40,902 bases of DNA from an uncultured Anaerolineaceae bacterium. GTDB taxonomy: Bacteria > Chloroflexota > Anaerolineae > Promineifilales > Promineifilaceae. The stretch covers positions 1 to 40,902 of the forward strand of contig CALBTC010000199.1 of assembly GCA_937967805.1 (NCBI GenBank), written 5' to 3'. Positions within the stretch are counted from its first letter, which is position 1, and each line of letters starts with the position of its first letter. Of the stretch, positions 23,630 through 31,929 are shown piece by piece. Made by a program: the position numbers and the translations under genes. The notes under the pieces are model-generated. The model did not search any database, was not told the DNA's origin, and saw nothing but the letters and a program-made list of their open reading frames with translations.

Positions 23630-24613
23630 CTAAACAAGAATCATCGAGCGCCAGATACGGCCCAGGTTAAACGGCAGCTTTTGCCAACTATCGCCGTAGT
23701 CGATGGAGTGCCACACGTCGCCGTAGGTCAGCCCGGCGTAGAGATAGCCCGGCGCGGCCGGATCGGTCACCAGGGCGATGGGCATTTGCGGCAGGGGATG
23801 GGCCTGCCAGCCAATTGGCTGCCAATCGGCGCCGCCCGCCGCCCGGTACAGATACGCCTCGGCCTGTTCACCATACGATTTGCGTGGGCTGGGACCAACG
23901 GCCGTATACCAGATTTCCGGCTTTTCCGGGTCGGCGGCGCAAGAGACACCGTACCGCTTGGCCAGCCCGGCGTTGGCTTTGCGCCAGGAACGGCCGTTTT
24001 CGCGCCCGACGGCCGCACCGCCGCCACCGGCTTCATACACCCAGTCGCCGCTGCGGGCATGGAACTTCATATCGTGGCAGTCACGCAGCGTCCCGCTGAG
24101 GTGGTTAGACCAGCTTTGTCCGCCGTCCTCGCTGCGCACCACTGCGCCAAACTCCATCCCGGCCAGCACCACGTCGGGGTCCGTCGGCGAAATAGCGATC
24201 GCCTGGACATAGGCCCGCCAATCGGGCGGCTCGGCCGGGGAGAACCAGAGCCAGCGCCCGCGAATCTGTCGAAACGATTCCAACTCCGTCCAGGTTTTGC
24301 CGCCATCCCGCGAGACAAACAGCAGCGCCGGTTTGGTGCCGGCATAAATCACGTCCGGGTCATGCGGGCTGACAGCAATCGCTTTCACGATTTGCCCCGC
24401 CAATCCCAGCCGGGACCACGTCTGCCCACCGTCGCTGGAGCGAAACAGACCATTGCCGTTGGTTCCGGCATACACCACTGCCCGGTTTTGCGGATCGGCC
24501 GCCAGGCAGCACGCCTGTTGGCCTGCCAGCACCGTTTCTACCAACCAGTTACCGTCCACCCCGCGGCAGGCACGGGTGACAGATTGACTGTCTACCGCGA
24601 GAAATGTTTTCAT
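23630..24613 (-). CDS. Asp-box (BNR) beta-propeller protein
   Basis: 327 residues from ATG 24613 (MKTFLAVDSQSV), which overlaps the upstream stop (ATGA). At least four Asp boxes of type SxDxGxTW are spaced along it: SSDGGQTW, SRDGGKTW, SEDGGQSW and SIDYGDSW. VVYAGT/VIYAGT/VVLAGM strands precede them, as in sortilin/sialidase/VPS10-like propellers. No signal peptide is seen, so it may be intracellular. Such propellers bind or hydrolyse carbohydrates or act as scaffolds; no sialidase Arg triad could be assigned. Confidence 0.85.
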   Translation of the reverse strand: MKTFLAVDSQSVTRACRGVDGNWLVETVLAGQQACCLAADPQNRAVVYAGTNGNGLFRSSDGGQTWSRLGLAGQIVKAIAVSPHDPDVIYAGTKPALLFVSRDGGKTWTELESFRQIRGRWLWFSPAEPPDWRAYVQAIAISPTDPDVVLAGMEFGAVVRSEDGGQSWSNHLSGTLRDCHDMKFHARSGDWVYEAGGGGAAVGRENGRSWRKANAGLAKRYGVSCAADPEKPEIWYTAVGPSPRKSYGEQAEAYLYRAAGGADWQPIGWQAHPLPQMPIALVTDPAAPGYLYAGLTYGDVWHSIDYGDSWQKLPFNLGRIWRSMILV

Positions 24614-25038
24614 GTTGGCCGCCCTTCCAGGCCGGGTTCCCGTTTTTGCCACAGTTGGGGGGCCAGGGAAACGGCCGTCGCCAATCCCAGCACCAGGTTC
24701 ACAGCATTGGCCAGATTAAACACCCCGGCATCGGCCCGGCACGCCGCCAGACAGTAGAAAAAGAGCCAGCCAATCGGTACGGCCAACAGCACCAGGGCGT
24801 TGATGGCAAAAGCAGCCAGCAAACCGCGGCGGCTGCCGTGCCAGGTCAGGAAGATGGCCCAACTCCATCCGGCAAAAAGCACGGTAAAGATAATCGCTGC
24901 CAGCTGCATCGTGCCGGCATCATCAAAATCAACAGGAAGGACAAACATCGCGTCCAGAAAGCCGCGCCATACGTGAGATAGCAGCGTGAGCACGGAGAGC
25001 GTTACGGCTCCTTTTAGAGAGAATAGCCAATTTTTCAT
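24610..25038 (-). CDS. Small four-helix membrane protein
   Basis: 142 residues, four hydrophobic segments (GAVTLSVLTLLSHVWRGFLD, MQLAAIIFTVLFAGWSWAIF, GLLAAFAINALVLLAVPIGW, NAVNLVLGLATAVSLAP). No known motif. GGCGGAGGAG upstream of the ATG is a strong ribosome site and overlaps the end of the 25-codon ORF 25044-25121. Its stop overlaps the start of the propeller gene by 4 bases. Confidence 0.7.
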   Translation of the reverse strand: MKNWLFSLKGAVTLSVLTLLSHVWRGFLDAMFVLPVDFDDAGTMQLAAIIFTVLFAGWSWAIFLTWHGSRRGLLAAFAINALVLLAVPIGWLFFYCLAACRADAGVFNLANAVNLVLGLATAVSLAPQLWQKREPGLEGRPT

Positions 25039-25043
25039 GTAAT

Positions 25044-25121
25044 TTACTCCTCCGCCGCGGAAACGGCCGTCTGCGATAGCAGGTACAGGTAAATAGAGGT
25101 CAGGAAAATTTTGTCGTTCAT
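25044..25121 (-). CDS. 25-residue hydrophobic micro-ORF between two operon genes
   Basis: ATG 25121 starts 7 bases after the stop of 25129-25668 and reads MNDKIFLTSIYLYLLSQTAV-SAAEE, stop TAA 25044-25046, five bases before the next ATG (25038). The last codons (GCG GAG GAG) form the ribosome site of 25038. One membrane-type helix is possible. It could be a real micro-protein, a coupling leader peptide, or chance. There is no clear ribosome site of its own. Confidence 0.4.
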   Translation of the reverse strand: MNDKIFLTSIYLYLLSQTAVSAAEE

Positions 25122-25128
25122 CGCTTGT

Positions 25129-25668
25129 CTATATATCCGTGCCGTCCCCTATGTCGCCGGCATACTGTAACTCTCCAGCGCCGGTGGTATGGATGAGGAC
25201 GTTTTCACCACTGTCCTGTACGACGCCGGCATCGATTATGTCAATGACGATGTTTCGGCCGTTTTGTTGGATAACACCGAAACAACCGGTAGGGTCAAAA
25301 ACGACGCTGCTGCCGTTCTCGCGTTCCAGCGTAATCGCTCCGCCGCCGCCAAACACAAGCCGGTTTCCTTGTCGTTGATAAACCCCAGCCCTCCTGCTGT
25401 TAATTACAACCGATTCGCCCGTTTCACGGATCACACCGGCGTGGATAATGTCAATTACGATTTGCTTGCGGAAAAGTCCGGCTTGCAGCGTCCCTTCGTA
25501 ATCAATGGTGTGGGTGGTTCCGTCTTCGTATTCAATGGCGATCACACCGGCGAGATTGGACTTCAATACTTGGCCTTGCTGTGGCATTGCCAGGGCAGGC
25601 CCCGTTAGAATAAAGGCCGTCATAATGAGTCCAAGCAGGTAGATGATCTTTTTTGTTACTTTCTTCAT
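25129..25668 (-). CDS. Secreted protein with internal beta-strand repeats
   Basis: 179 residues. The signal peptide is clear: KKVTKKI, a hydrophobic core, and a probable cleavage after GPALA. The mature part contains a duplicated ~30-residue unit: KQIVIDIIHAGVIRETGESV and RNIVIDIIDAGVVQDSGENV, each followed by V.I....AGVYQ or V.I....AGELQ. Regular IVID/AGV/VVI strands suggest a small beta-solenoid or beta-roll. It ends YAGDIGDGTDI. The ATG has GGAGAAAATC upstream. It is exported and lies beside the cytochrome c gene. No family recognised. Confidence 0.7.
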   Translation of the reverse strand: MKKVTKKIIYLLGLIMTAFILTGPALAMPQQGQVLKSNLAGVIAIEYEDGTTHTIDYEGTLQAGLFRKQIVIDIIHAGVIRETGESVVINSRRAGVYQRQGNRLVFGGGGAITLERENGSSVVFDPTGCFGVIQQNGRNIVIDIIDAGVVQDSGENVLIHTTGAGELQYAGDIGDGTDI

Positions 25669-25704
25669 GATTTTCTCCTTAAGGTTTGGTTCATCATCAG
25701 GGGC

Positions 25705-26589
25705 TTACTCAACATTCATCTCGCGCGGCGGCAGTGATGATAGATACAGCCAAAGGGCGCGCAGTTCGTCGTCTTCGAACTTGGCGATTGATGGCCAGGG
25801 CATGAACTCGGGATTCAACTGACGGCCGTCCGGCGTCACGCCGGTGCGAATGGCCGTCATAAAATCCGCTTCGGTCCAGTCATTCAGATTACCGGCCGGC
25901 GTCAGATTAGGTCCGGCAGGCGAGGAAGGGTCTGGCGGCTGGCCGCCGGCTAGGTCCGCGCCATGACAGCTCTGGCAAAATCGGGCCAGGTATTCGCCGT
26001 AAGCGGAATTAGCACCCACTTCAGGCATTGTGGGGAATGATTGATCGTGGTCAAGGTACGTAGCCGGCATGGTACTATTTAGAAGACCGGCACCCGCGAG
26101 AATGCGCCCTACGGGATGGATTTGTTTCTCGGGCAGTTCCTCACCGGTGCGGGGGACCGTCTGCAAAAAGGCGATCAACGCGCCCAGGTCTTCTTCACTC
26201 AAGTGGATGAACGATTCGGCGGGCATAACCAACAGCGGCTGACCATTGCTGTCCAGTCCGTGCCGGATGGCCAACACCAGATCGTCGACGCCGTAAACTT
26301 CGGCTGCCCCGCTGAGGTTCGGCGTATAAATTGTACCAATGGGCGGCTCGTCCATGAACAACTGGCCGCTCAAATCGGCCGCGTGGCAGTCCCGGCAAAA
26401 AACGTTAACCAGATGTTCGCCGCGGGCCAGCGCCGCTTCGTCGGTGGGAACAGTGATGTTGGCCGCCTGAACCTCGTAACTGTTGTTCAGGCGCGAGGTG
26501 CCGGCAATGCTTAATCCCACGGCCGTAATAATCAGCAAAATGATCAGACCGCCCAGTATGATGCCAATCCATTTCAAAGCTCGTTTCAT
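25705..26589 (-). CDS. Membrane-anchored di-heme cytochrome c
   Basis: 294 residues with one N-terminal membrane helix (IGIILGGLIILLIITAVGLS) and two heme c sites: C65-R-D-C68-H69 and C205-Q-S-C208-H209. Methionine candidates for the sixth ligand are in VMPAESF and EFMPWPS. The two halves are homologous (GEHLVNVFCRDCH, GEYLARFCQSCHG; DLVLAIRHG, DFMTAIRTG). It resembles the cytochrome subunit of quinoprotein or flavoprotein alcohol/sugar dehydrogenases, and thus electron transfer outside the cytoplasmic membrane. No dehydrogenase partner is in the window. It is the first gene of the minus-strand train 26589-19110. Confidence 0.88.
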   Translation of the reverse strand: MKRALKWIGIILGGLIILLIITAVGLSIAGTSRLNNSYEVQAANITVPTDEAALARGEHLVNVFCRDCHAADLSGQLFMDEPPIGTIYTPNLSGAAEVYGVDDLVLAIRHGLDSNGQPLLVMPAESFIHLSEEDLGALIAFLQTVPRTGEELPEKQIHPVGRILAGAGLLNSTMPATYLDHDQSFPTMPEVGANSAYGEYLARFCQSCHGADLAGGQPPDPSSPAGPNLTPAGNLNDWTEADFMTAIRTGVTPDGRQLNPEFMPWPSIAKFEDDELRALWLYLSSLPPREMNVE

Positions 26590-26697
26590 ACAGTCACCTC
26601 ACACTTGATAATGCTTCACTTTACGGTGTCTAAACCGTACAACAGGCAGCATCAGGCTGTCATGAGGCAGGCGCCTAAATCGGTCGGGAAATTAGTC

Positions 26698-26710
26698 GGG
26701 ACAATGTCCC
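26698..26710. promoter_or_regulatory. Perfect palindrome in the divergent region
   Basis: GGGACA-A-TGTCCC lies between the divergent starts of the cytochrome gene (26589) and the phosphatase gene (26880). This is a reasonable position for an operator. No regulator can be assigned. Confidence 0.3.
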
Positions 26711-26814
26711 GGATGGTTGGGGAGAATTTCTTGAGACACGGTTCAAAAAAACCACAGAAAAAATTTGGACACTTTTTCTATTGGATTGTCTGGAACGGCC
26801 GTTTCTATTCATAG

Positions 26815-26844
26815 TTACATCAAACGGGCAACCTGTGGCATAAT
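26815..26844 (+). promoter_or_regulatory. Candidate promoter of the phosphatase gene
   Basis: TTACAT (26815-26820), an 18-base spacer and CATAAT (26839-26844), about 35 bases ahead of the ATG 26880. The ribosome site AGGAAGG lies between. Matches are moderate (-35 4/6, -10 5/6). The remaining part of the 290-base gap holds an ACGGCCGT at 26795 and nothing else I can name. Confidence 0.4.
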
Positions 26845-26879
26845 TCACGCACGAAATTTACAGGAAGGAAACGATTAGT

Positions 26880-27563
26880 ATGCACCTCTACATGATCCGC
26901 CACGGTCAAAGTTATGTAAACTTGCGCGACTGGAAAGGCGGCAACACCGACGAAGGCCTGACCGAACTGGGCCAGGCCCAGGCAGACGCGTTGGGGCGCT
27001 GGCTGCCTTCAGAAATCAAAAAAATTGATGCCCTGTATGCCAGCACGATGAAGCGGGCCCAGGAAACGGCCGCACCCATCGCCGCCGCCTACAACATCCC
27101 CATCATCAGTGATGACCGGCTGCGCGAAATTGGCAACAATCGCTTCGACCACACCCCCTGGCCCAGCGATGACCTGCCCGAGTACGGTACTTTTTGGGGC
27201 AGCGAACGGCCGTTCAACACCATCACACCAGACCGCCCCGACGGTGAGTCGATGATGCACTTTCGCGTGCGCATCGGTCGATTTATTGAAGAAATGCTGG
27301 AAAAGCACCGGCAGGAAACCGTCGTTGCCGTCTGTCACGGCGGCGTCATCGAGCTGGCCTTTGACCATATGTTCAACATTGGTCCCTGGCGGCGCTGTGA
27401 AGTGTGGAGCAAAAACACGGGCATCGCTCGCTTTGAATACGTGGAGCATCCCTCGCGGGAAACGTGGCGGCTTTATTACCACAGCCGCGTCGAGCACCTG
27501 GTAGACATCAAGCTGCACACCGACGGCCGCGGCCCGGAAAGCCCGCGCGAAGAAGACGAATGA
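26880..27563 (+). CDS. Histidine phosphatase (phosphoglycerate-mutase-like)
   Basis: 227 residues with the catalytic R7-H8-G9 at the start ([12 protein letters not shown]), [17 protein letters not shown] as the second conserved segment, and [10 protein letters not shown] with the second catalytic His. This is the branch-2 like histidine phosphatase fold with a phospho-histidine intermediate; the substrate could be a sugar phosphate or another phospho-metabolite. It overlaps the methyltransferase gene by 4 bases. Confidence 0.9.
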   Translation: MHLYMIRHGQSYVNLRDWKGGNTDEGLTELGQAQADALGRWLPSEIKKIDALYASTMKRAQETAAPIAAAYNIPIISDDRLREIGNNRFDHTPWPSDDLPEYGTFWGSERPFNTITPDRPDGESMMHFRVRIGRFIEEMLEKHRQETVVAVCHGGVIELAFDHMFNIGPWRRCEVWSKNTGIARFEYVEHPSRETWRLYYHSRVEHLVDIKLHTDGRGPESPREEDE

Positions 27564-28579
27564 CACCCGACCTGATCGCTACGGCCGATCCCGCTTTTGC
27601 TGAGGCAGCCCTGGCAGAAATTGCGGCAGTGAACGGCCGTATCCTTCAAGAATTGGCCCCTGGCATCTGGAGCGTACAGCTGCGGGACGACTTTTTTGCC
27701 CTGGCCGAGCAGTGGCGGCAGCAGCCGCCCATTTTTGTGCGCCACATTTGTCCGGTGCAAACCATGCTGCCGCTGGCGGAGGGGGTGGATGAATTGGTGG
27801 AAACGGCCGTGACCACCTTCACCCACCTGCTGGAACCGGCGTGGCCTTTTTCGGTGCAGACGCGGGTGTTGGGCAACCTGACGATCAAGCCGTTCGACAT
27901 CAACAAACCGCTCTCCGATCAACTGGCAGATGCCTCCGGCGCACCGCTGGACGTGCGCGAACCGTTCCAGATTTTGTCAGTGGTTCTGACCGACGAGGAA
28001 GCGTATCTGGGCCTTTCGCTGGCGGCCAATAATTTGTCTGACTGGGCCGGCGGCGTGCGCCGCTTTGCCCGCAAAAAGGGGCAAATCAGCCGGGCCGAGT
28101 TTAAGCTGTTGGAGGCACTGGAAGTTTTTGGCATCGACCTGCCGCCGCGCGGCCGGGCGCTGGATTTAGGCGCCGCCCCTGGCGGCTGGACGCGGGTTTT
28201 GCGGCAGAAGGAACAATATGTCACGGCCGTTGATCCTGCCTGGCTGCATCCCTCGCTGCAAAAAGACAAAGGCGTGCGTCATCTGCGCCTCACCGCCGAA
28301 GAATATCTGGCGCAGAACCCGGACACCTACGACGTGATTGTCAACGACATGCGGCTGGATGCGCGGGATTCGGCAAGGGTGTTGGGGGAATACGGCCGTT
28401 ATCTTTACCCGCACGGACTGGCCCTTGTCACCCTCAAGCTGCCGGAACAACGCTACGATGCCGCCCTGGATCACGCCCTCAACATCCTGCGGCAAAACTA
28501 CACCGTTGCCGGCGCGCGCCAACTCTTCCACAACCGCAGCGAAGTCACCGTTTACCTGAAACCTAAATCCGGCGTGTAG
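27560..28579 (+). CDS. FtsJ/RlmM-like SAM-dependent 2'-O-methyltransferase
   Basis: 339 residues from ATG 27560, which overlaps the phosphatase stop (ATGA). The N-terminal ~165 residues are THUMP-like, with FVRHICPVQ. The C-terminal Rossmann domain has [10 protein letters not shown] (catalytic-type K182), motif [11 protein letters not shown] at 201-210, YDVIVNDMR (D), and VTLKLPEQ (K), which together fit the K-D-K-E tetrad of RrmJ/FtsJ-type rRNA 2'-O-methyltransferases; layout is nearest to RlmM. The target is presumably 23S rRNA but that is inferred. Confidence 0.85.
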   Translation: MTPDLIATADPAFAEAALAEIAAVNGRILQELAPGIWSVQLRDDFFALAEQWRQQPPIFVRHICPVQTMLPLAEGVDELVETAVTTFTHLLEPAWPFSVQTRVLGNLTIKPFDINKPLSDQLADASGAPLDVREPFQILSVVLTDEEAYLGLSLAANNLSDWAGGVRRFARKKGQISRAEFKLLEALEVFGIDLPPRGRALDLGAAPGGWTRVLRQKEQYVTAVDPAWLHPSLQKDKGVRHLRLTAEEYLAQNPDTYDVIVNDMRLDARDSARVLGEYGRYLYPHGLALVTLKLPEQRYDAALDHALNILRQNYTVAGARQLFHNRSEVTVYLKPKSGV

Positions 28580-28584
28580 TTTTT

Positions 28585-28675
28585 TCAACGCAAAGAACGC
28601 AAAGAATTGGAAGGCGCAAAGGCTTGTTTTTCTTTGCCTCTTTTGTCCCTTTGTACCTTTGCGTCAATATTGCAC
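28585..28675. repeat. ACGCAAAG tandem/inverted repeat
   Basis: AACGCAAAGAACGCAAAGAA and GGCGCAAAGGC are followed by the complement CTTTGCCTC, CCTTTGTACCTTTGCGTC. This gives an imperfect hairpin after the methyltransferase stop (28579). A half copy (CCTTTGCGCCTTTGCGTAAA) is at 34648-34667. Confidence 0.55.
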
Positions 28676-28678
28676 TGC

Positions 28679-28707
28679 TTCATGAATAAACGCAGCTATG
28701 CTATACT
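28679..28707 (+). promoter_or_regulatory. Extended -10 promoter of the MNT/HepT module
   Basis: TATACT (28702-28707) with an upstream TG-n (TATGC) forms an extended -10. The -35 at 17 bases is weak (TTCATG). The ATG 28733 follows with GGAGG 11 bases in front. Confidence 0.4.
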
Positions 28708-28732
28708 AATCCAGACTGGAGGCACTTAATCC

Positions 28733-29044
28733 ATGGCTGAATTTGAACAGCAAACGCTAGAGAAATTTTCCCAACAAATTCGCGCCGTCTTGCCTGAGCT
28801 ACGGCAGCAGTATGGCGTAAAAGATTTATGGCTGTTTGGTTCTTATGTACGGGCAGAGCAGCATGAAGTCAGCGATTTGGATGTGTTAGTCTCGTTTGAA
28901 AATCCCCATCTTTCGCTCATTGAGTTTATCCAGCTAGAGCAAAAGCTGAGTGATTTACTTGGCCTGCGCGTTGATCTCGTGGAAAAAGAAACACTCAAGC
29001 CAGGCATTGGCCAGAGAGTATTGCAAGAGGCGCTCCCCGTATGA
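28733..29044 (+). CDS. mntA: MNT-type nucleotidyltransferase antitoxin
   Basis: 103 residues. The minimal nucleotidyltransferase signature G36-S37-Y-V-R then S-D48-L-D50 (LFGSYVRAEQHEVSDLDVLV) is intact. In characterised MNT/HepT pairs this protein AMPylates a tyrosine of the HepT toxin and thereby inactivates it. It overlaps the HepT gene by 4 bases. Neither gene contains an ACGGCCGT octamer and their GC content looks lower than the neighbours, consistent with recent transfer. Confidence 0.88.
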   Translation: MAEFEQQTLEKFSQQIRAVLPELRQQYGVKDLWLFGSYVRAEQHEVSDLDVLVSFENPHLSLIEFIQLEQKLSDLLGLRVDLVEKETLKPGIGQRVLQEALPV

Positions 29045-29382
29045 CACGGCTCTACAGTGATTATCTGCACGACATTCTAGATGCCATCTCCAAAATTGAG
29101 CGTTTTGTAGCTGGTGTTGATTTCGCCAGCTTCCAAGCAAACGATGAGAAAGTCTATGCAGTTATTCGCGCTCTGGAAATCATTGGCGAAGCAGCTAAAT
29201 TTATTCCCAAAGAGGAGCGAAATCGTTTTCCAGAAATACCGTGGCAGGCTGTCACGGGCATGCGTGATAAATTAATCCACGGTTACTTCGTCGTCAGCCT
29301 ACCCAGAGTTTGGGAAACGGTTCAGCGTGATTTGCCACCTTTGAAAACAGTCATTGAGCAAATGCTATCTGAACAGAAATAG
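29041..29382 (+). CDS. hepT: HepT-family toxin (HEPN RNase, DUF86)
   Basis: 113 residues with the HEPN signature R75-x4-H80-x-Y82 in GMRDKLIHGYF, which provides the RNase site and the tyrosine that the partner nucleotidyltransferase modifies. The N-terminal YLHDILDAISKIERFV and AIRALEIIGEAAKFIP are typical for DUF86. The start overlaps the mntA-like stop (ATGA). An intact pair, so presumably functional. Confidence 0.88.
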   Translation: MTRLYSDYLHDILDAISKIERFVAGVDFASFQANDEKVYAVIRALEIIGEAAKFIPKEERNRFPEIPWQAVTGMRDKLIHGYFVVSLPRVWETVQRDLPPLKTVIEQMLSEQK

Positions 29383-29384
29383 GT

Positions 29385-31712
29385 CTAAATCTCTAATCTC
29401 TTAATGTGAAGCGTGCGGCTGTGGCCGGAACGGCCGTCTTCATCCCCCGGAATACCCTGCACCATCAACTCATACCCGGTAGCCGTCAGGCGCACCTTCT
29501 CAAAGCGGTCCAGCACCTTATAGGTGGCTGATGGAATTAGCCCGCGCAGCGGCACCATGCGCCGGAACTGGCCCAGCTTGTGGCTGTGGACTACGACCGA
29601 GTAAACCGCCTCACTCCCGTCTGGCAAGACATACAAAATCGTCGAGGCGTCTGCCTCTTCCAGCCGCTCCAAACGGTACAGGTCGCCGCCCTGCACAATG
29701 TGGCGAATCCGCTTGTAAAAGGCAATGTACGAGGCATACTCCTTCAACTCGTCATCACTCAGCGCGTTTAGGCTGGCCCCGATGCCCAGCGCGCCGCGCA
29801 TGGCCACGTCGAAGCGGGTGCTGAGTTCGTGGAAGCGGTCGGTTTGATGATTTTTCTCATGCGTCACCCACGCCTCCATCACCCGCGCCGGGTAGGCCAG
29901 GCTGAACCCTTCCTGAATGCGGATGCGATCCAGGGCGTCGGTGTTGTCGCTGGTCCACACCTGGTCCGTGCGGGCCAGGATGCCCAAATCGACCCGTCCA
30001 CCACCGCCGGAGCAGCTTTCAATCGTCAGGTGCGGGTATTTGGCCCGCAGCCGGTCGATAATGCCGTACACCCCGGCCACGTGCGCCTGCCAGATCGCTT
30101 TGCCCGCCACCGAACCCGGCTCGCTGACGTTGCGGTTCATGTCCCACTTGATGAAGGCGATGTTGTGCTGGGCCAGCAAGCTGTCCAGCGCGTTGAAGAT
30201 GTAGTCGATGACTTCAGGACGGCCGTAATCCAAAATCAACTGGCAGCGGGCTTCGGTACGCGGCCGTCCGGGAAAGTGCAGCACCCATTCCGGATGGGCC
30301 CGGTACAAATCGGAGTCGGGATTGACCATTTCCGGCTCCACCCACAGGCCAAAAGCCATCCCCAGCCGGTTCACCTCGCTGATGAGCGGTTCCAGGCCGT
30401 TGGGGAACACATCCGGGCTGACGGTCCAGTCGCCCAACCCGGCCACGTCAAAACGCCGCCCGCCAAACCAGCCGTCATCGACACAAAACAGCTCCACGCC
30501 AATCGCCGCCGCCTTTTGCGCCAGCTCAATCTGGTTCTCCTCGGTGATGCCAAAGTAGGTGGCTTCCCAACTGTTGTAGAGAATCGGCCGAAAATCACCC
30601 GTTTGGGCTGCGGCCGGTCTCCCGACCGTGCCGCTTTCCTGGGCCGCCGAAATTTTGTCCTTCGTCGATTCCTCAGCCAGGTGGGGTGGTGGCGCGGCGG
30701 GGACGCCGGCCACAGGGACGGGGAGGATTCGTTCGTGAGTAAAGGCGTGCAGCCGCCGGCTGGCCCCGCCCCAACCGTTATCGCTCACGCCGCAGACCAG
30801 CGCGGGCGTTTTGTGCTGCTCGCCCGCTGCCAGCGTCAGGCCAAAATCAACGGGATGATAACCACCGTGGATACGCACATCGGTGCCGGGAAGCTGCTCA
30901 AAGGTGAGCTGCCAACTGCCGCTGTAAGCCACCGCGCCAAAGTAGACGGTGCCGTGTTCTTCCCATGCCTGCCCCGGCCGGTTGAGCAGAAAAAACGGAT
31001 TGGCTGCGTGTCCCGTTTGCAGGCTGCGATGCTCTACCACGCGCCGCCCCAGCGGCAGCCGCTCCCGCTGTGCCTGGAACTCCTGCGCCCACGCGCCGGA
31101 GACGCTGGTCAACTCTGTGGTTCCGTTGGGCAGGTGCAGCACGCCAAAATTGAGCTGCTCAATCTCGATGGGCGTGTCACCATCGTTTTCCAATTCCAAC
31201 CAGCGCTCGATGATGTCTTGCATGGGAGTGAGACGGTAGCAAAGCGTCACCACCAGCGGCTGCACCGTGTCAGCCAGCCTGATACGCAGCGTTTCGCGCG
31301 GCTCGCTGTTTTGCTTGGGCAAGCCATGCGCCGGAGCCAGACCAGGCTTGGCGTCCGTCACCACCTCATGCGAAACGTAGCGCAGGCGCACATCGCGAAT
31401 GGGCAAATGCGGTGCTTCTTCATCAGAAATCTGACCCGGCAAGGTGGAAAAGCTGGCCTTGATCGTGACCTCATGGGTCGTCGTGTCGCCAAAGGTGACA
31501 ATCTCGTCGCGGCGGGTCTGGAACTCAAACGAGGCGTGATCAGACAGCGTTGGCTTCAGCCTGCCGGAGAGCAAACCATCTTCCTCAGTACCAGCCGGGC
31601 GCGGCCCCCAGACCAGGTGCACCAGCCGGTCTTTGTTGTCCACCTGCATGGCGAAGACGCTGCTTTGCAAAATTAAATTAAAGGTACGCGTATCGGGATT
31701 GAAGTGAATCAT
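29385..31712 (-). CDS. GH36 alpha-galactosidase
   Basis: 775 residues from ATG 31712 (MIHFNPDTRTFNLILQ), which follows AAGGA; the frame stays open upstream to 31925 but that part looks untranslated. It has an N-terminal beta-supersandwich and a catalytic barrel with RPILYNSWEATYFG, CVDDGWFGGR, GLWVEPEMVNPDS, nucleophile D in FIKWDMNRNVS (about residue 520), the SCSGGGGRVDLGIL segment, and the acid/base D in WTSDNTDALDR (about 588). It cleaves terminal alpha-1,6-galactose (raffinose, melibiose). No signal peptide, so cytoplasmic. A low-complexity insert of ~45 residues (about 325-372) lies just before RPILYN. Its stop lies 2 bases from that of hepT. Confidence 0.92.
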   Translation of the reverse strand: MIHFNPDTRTFNLILQSSVFAMQVDNKDRLVHLVWGPRPAGTEEDGLLSGRLKPTLSDHASFEFQTRRDEIVTFGDTTTHEVTIKASFSTLPGQISDEEAPHLPIRDVRLRYVSHEVVTDAKPGLAPAHGLPKQNSEPRETLRIRLADTVQPLVVTLCYRLTPMQDIIERWLELENDGDTPIEIEQLNFGVLHLPNGTTELTSVSGAWAQEFQAQRERLPLGRRVVEHRSLQTGHAANPFFLLNRPGQAWEEHGTVYFGAVAYSGSWQLTFEQLPGTDVRIHGGYHPVDFGLTLAAGEQHKTPALVCGVSDNGWGGASRRLHAFTHERILPVPVAGVPAAPPPHLAEESTKDKISAAQESGTVGRPAAAQTGDFRPILYNSWEATYFGITEENQIELAQKAAAIGVELFCVDDGWFGGRRFDVAGLGDWTVSPDVFPNGLEPLISEVNRLGMAFGLWVEPEMVNPDSDLYRAHPEWVLHFPGRPRTEARCQLILDYGRPEVIDYIFNALDSLLAQHNIAFIKWDMNRNVSEPGSVAGKAIWQAHVAGVYGIIDRLRAKYPHLTIESCSGGGGRVDLGILARTDQVWTSDNTDALDRIRIQEGFSLAYPARVMEAWVTHEKNHQTDRFHELSTRFDVAMRGALGIGASLNALSDDELKEYASYIAFYKRIRHIVQGGDLYRLERLEEADASTILYVLPDGSEAVYSVVVHSHKLGQFRRMVPLRGLIPSATYKVLDRFEKVRLTATGYELMVQGIPGDEDGRSGHSRTLHIKRLEI

Positions 31713-31929
31713 AGGCAGTTCCTTGGTAAATTGGATTTGCCCAATGCTACCAAATTTCACGCTGGATTGCTTACAAGTTAAACCACCCTGTATACTTAGG
31801 TTCGGAGGTGCGGCGTGAGGAAATATGTTACAACCATAACCGGCCAGAAAATCAAGCTCACATACATATAAGAAGCCGGGACCCAAACCATTGCCGGCGC
31901 ACATAAAAAAGCGTCGGGTCAACATTTCA

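Noticed and set aside
26605..26814. 69-codon plus-strand frame in the cytochrome/phosphatase gap
   Set aside because: No ribosome site and irregular composition; it crosses the palindrome and probable promoter region.
29829..31676. 615-codon open frame on the plus strand
   Set aside because: It is antisense to the GH36 alpha-galactosidase, which has clear catalytic motifs. The antisense translation is Arg/His/Gln-rich without recognisable domains; long mirror frames are expected at this GC content.
31713..31925. N-terminal extension of the GH36 enzyme (71 codons)
   Set aside because: The in-frame extension has odd Cys/Gly/Phe composition and no ribosome site, whereas ATG 31712 has AAGGA and begins a normal GH36 N-terminus.
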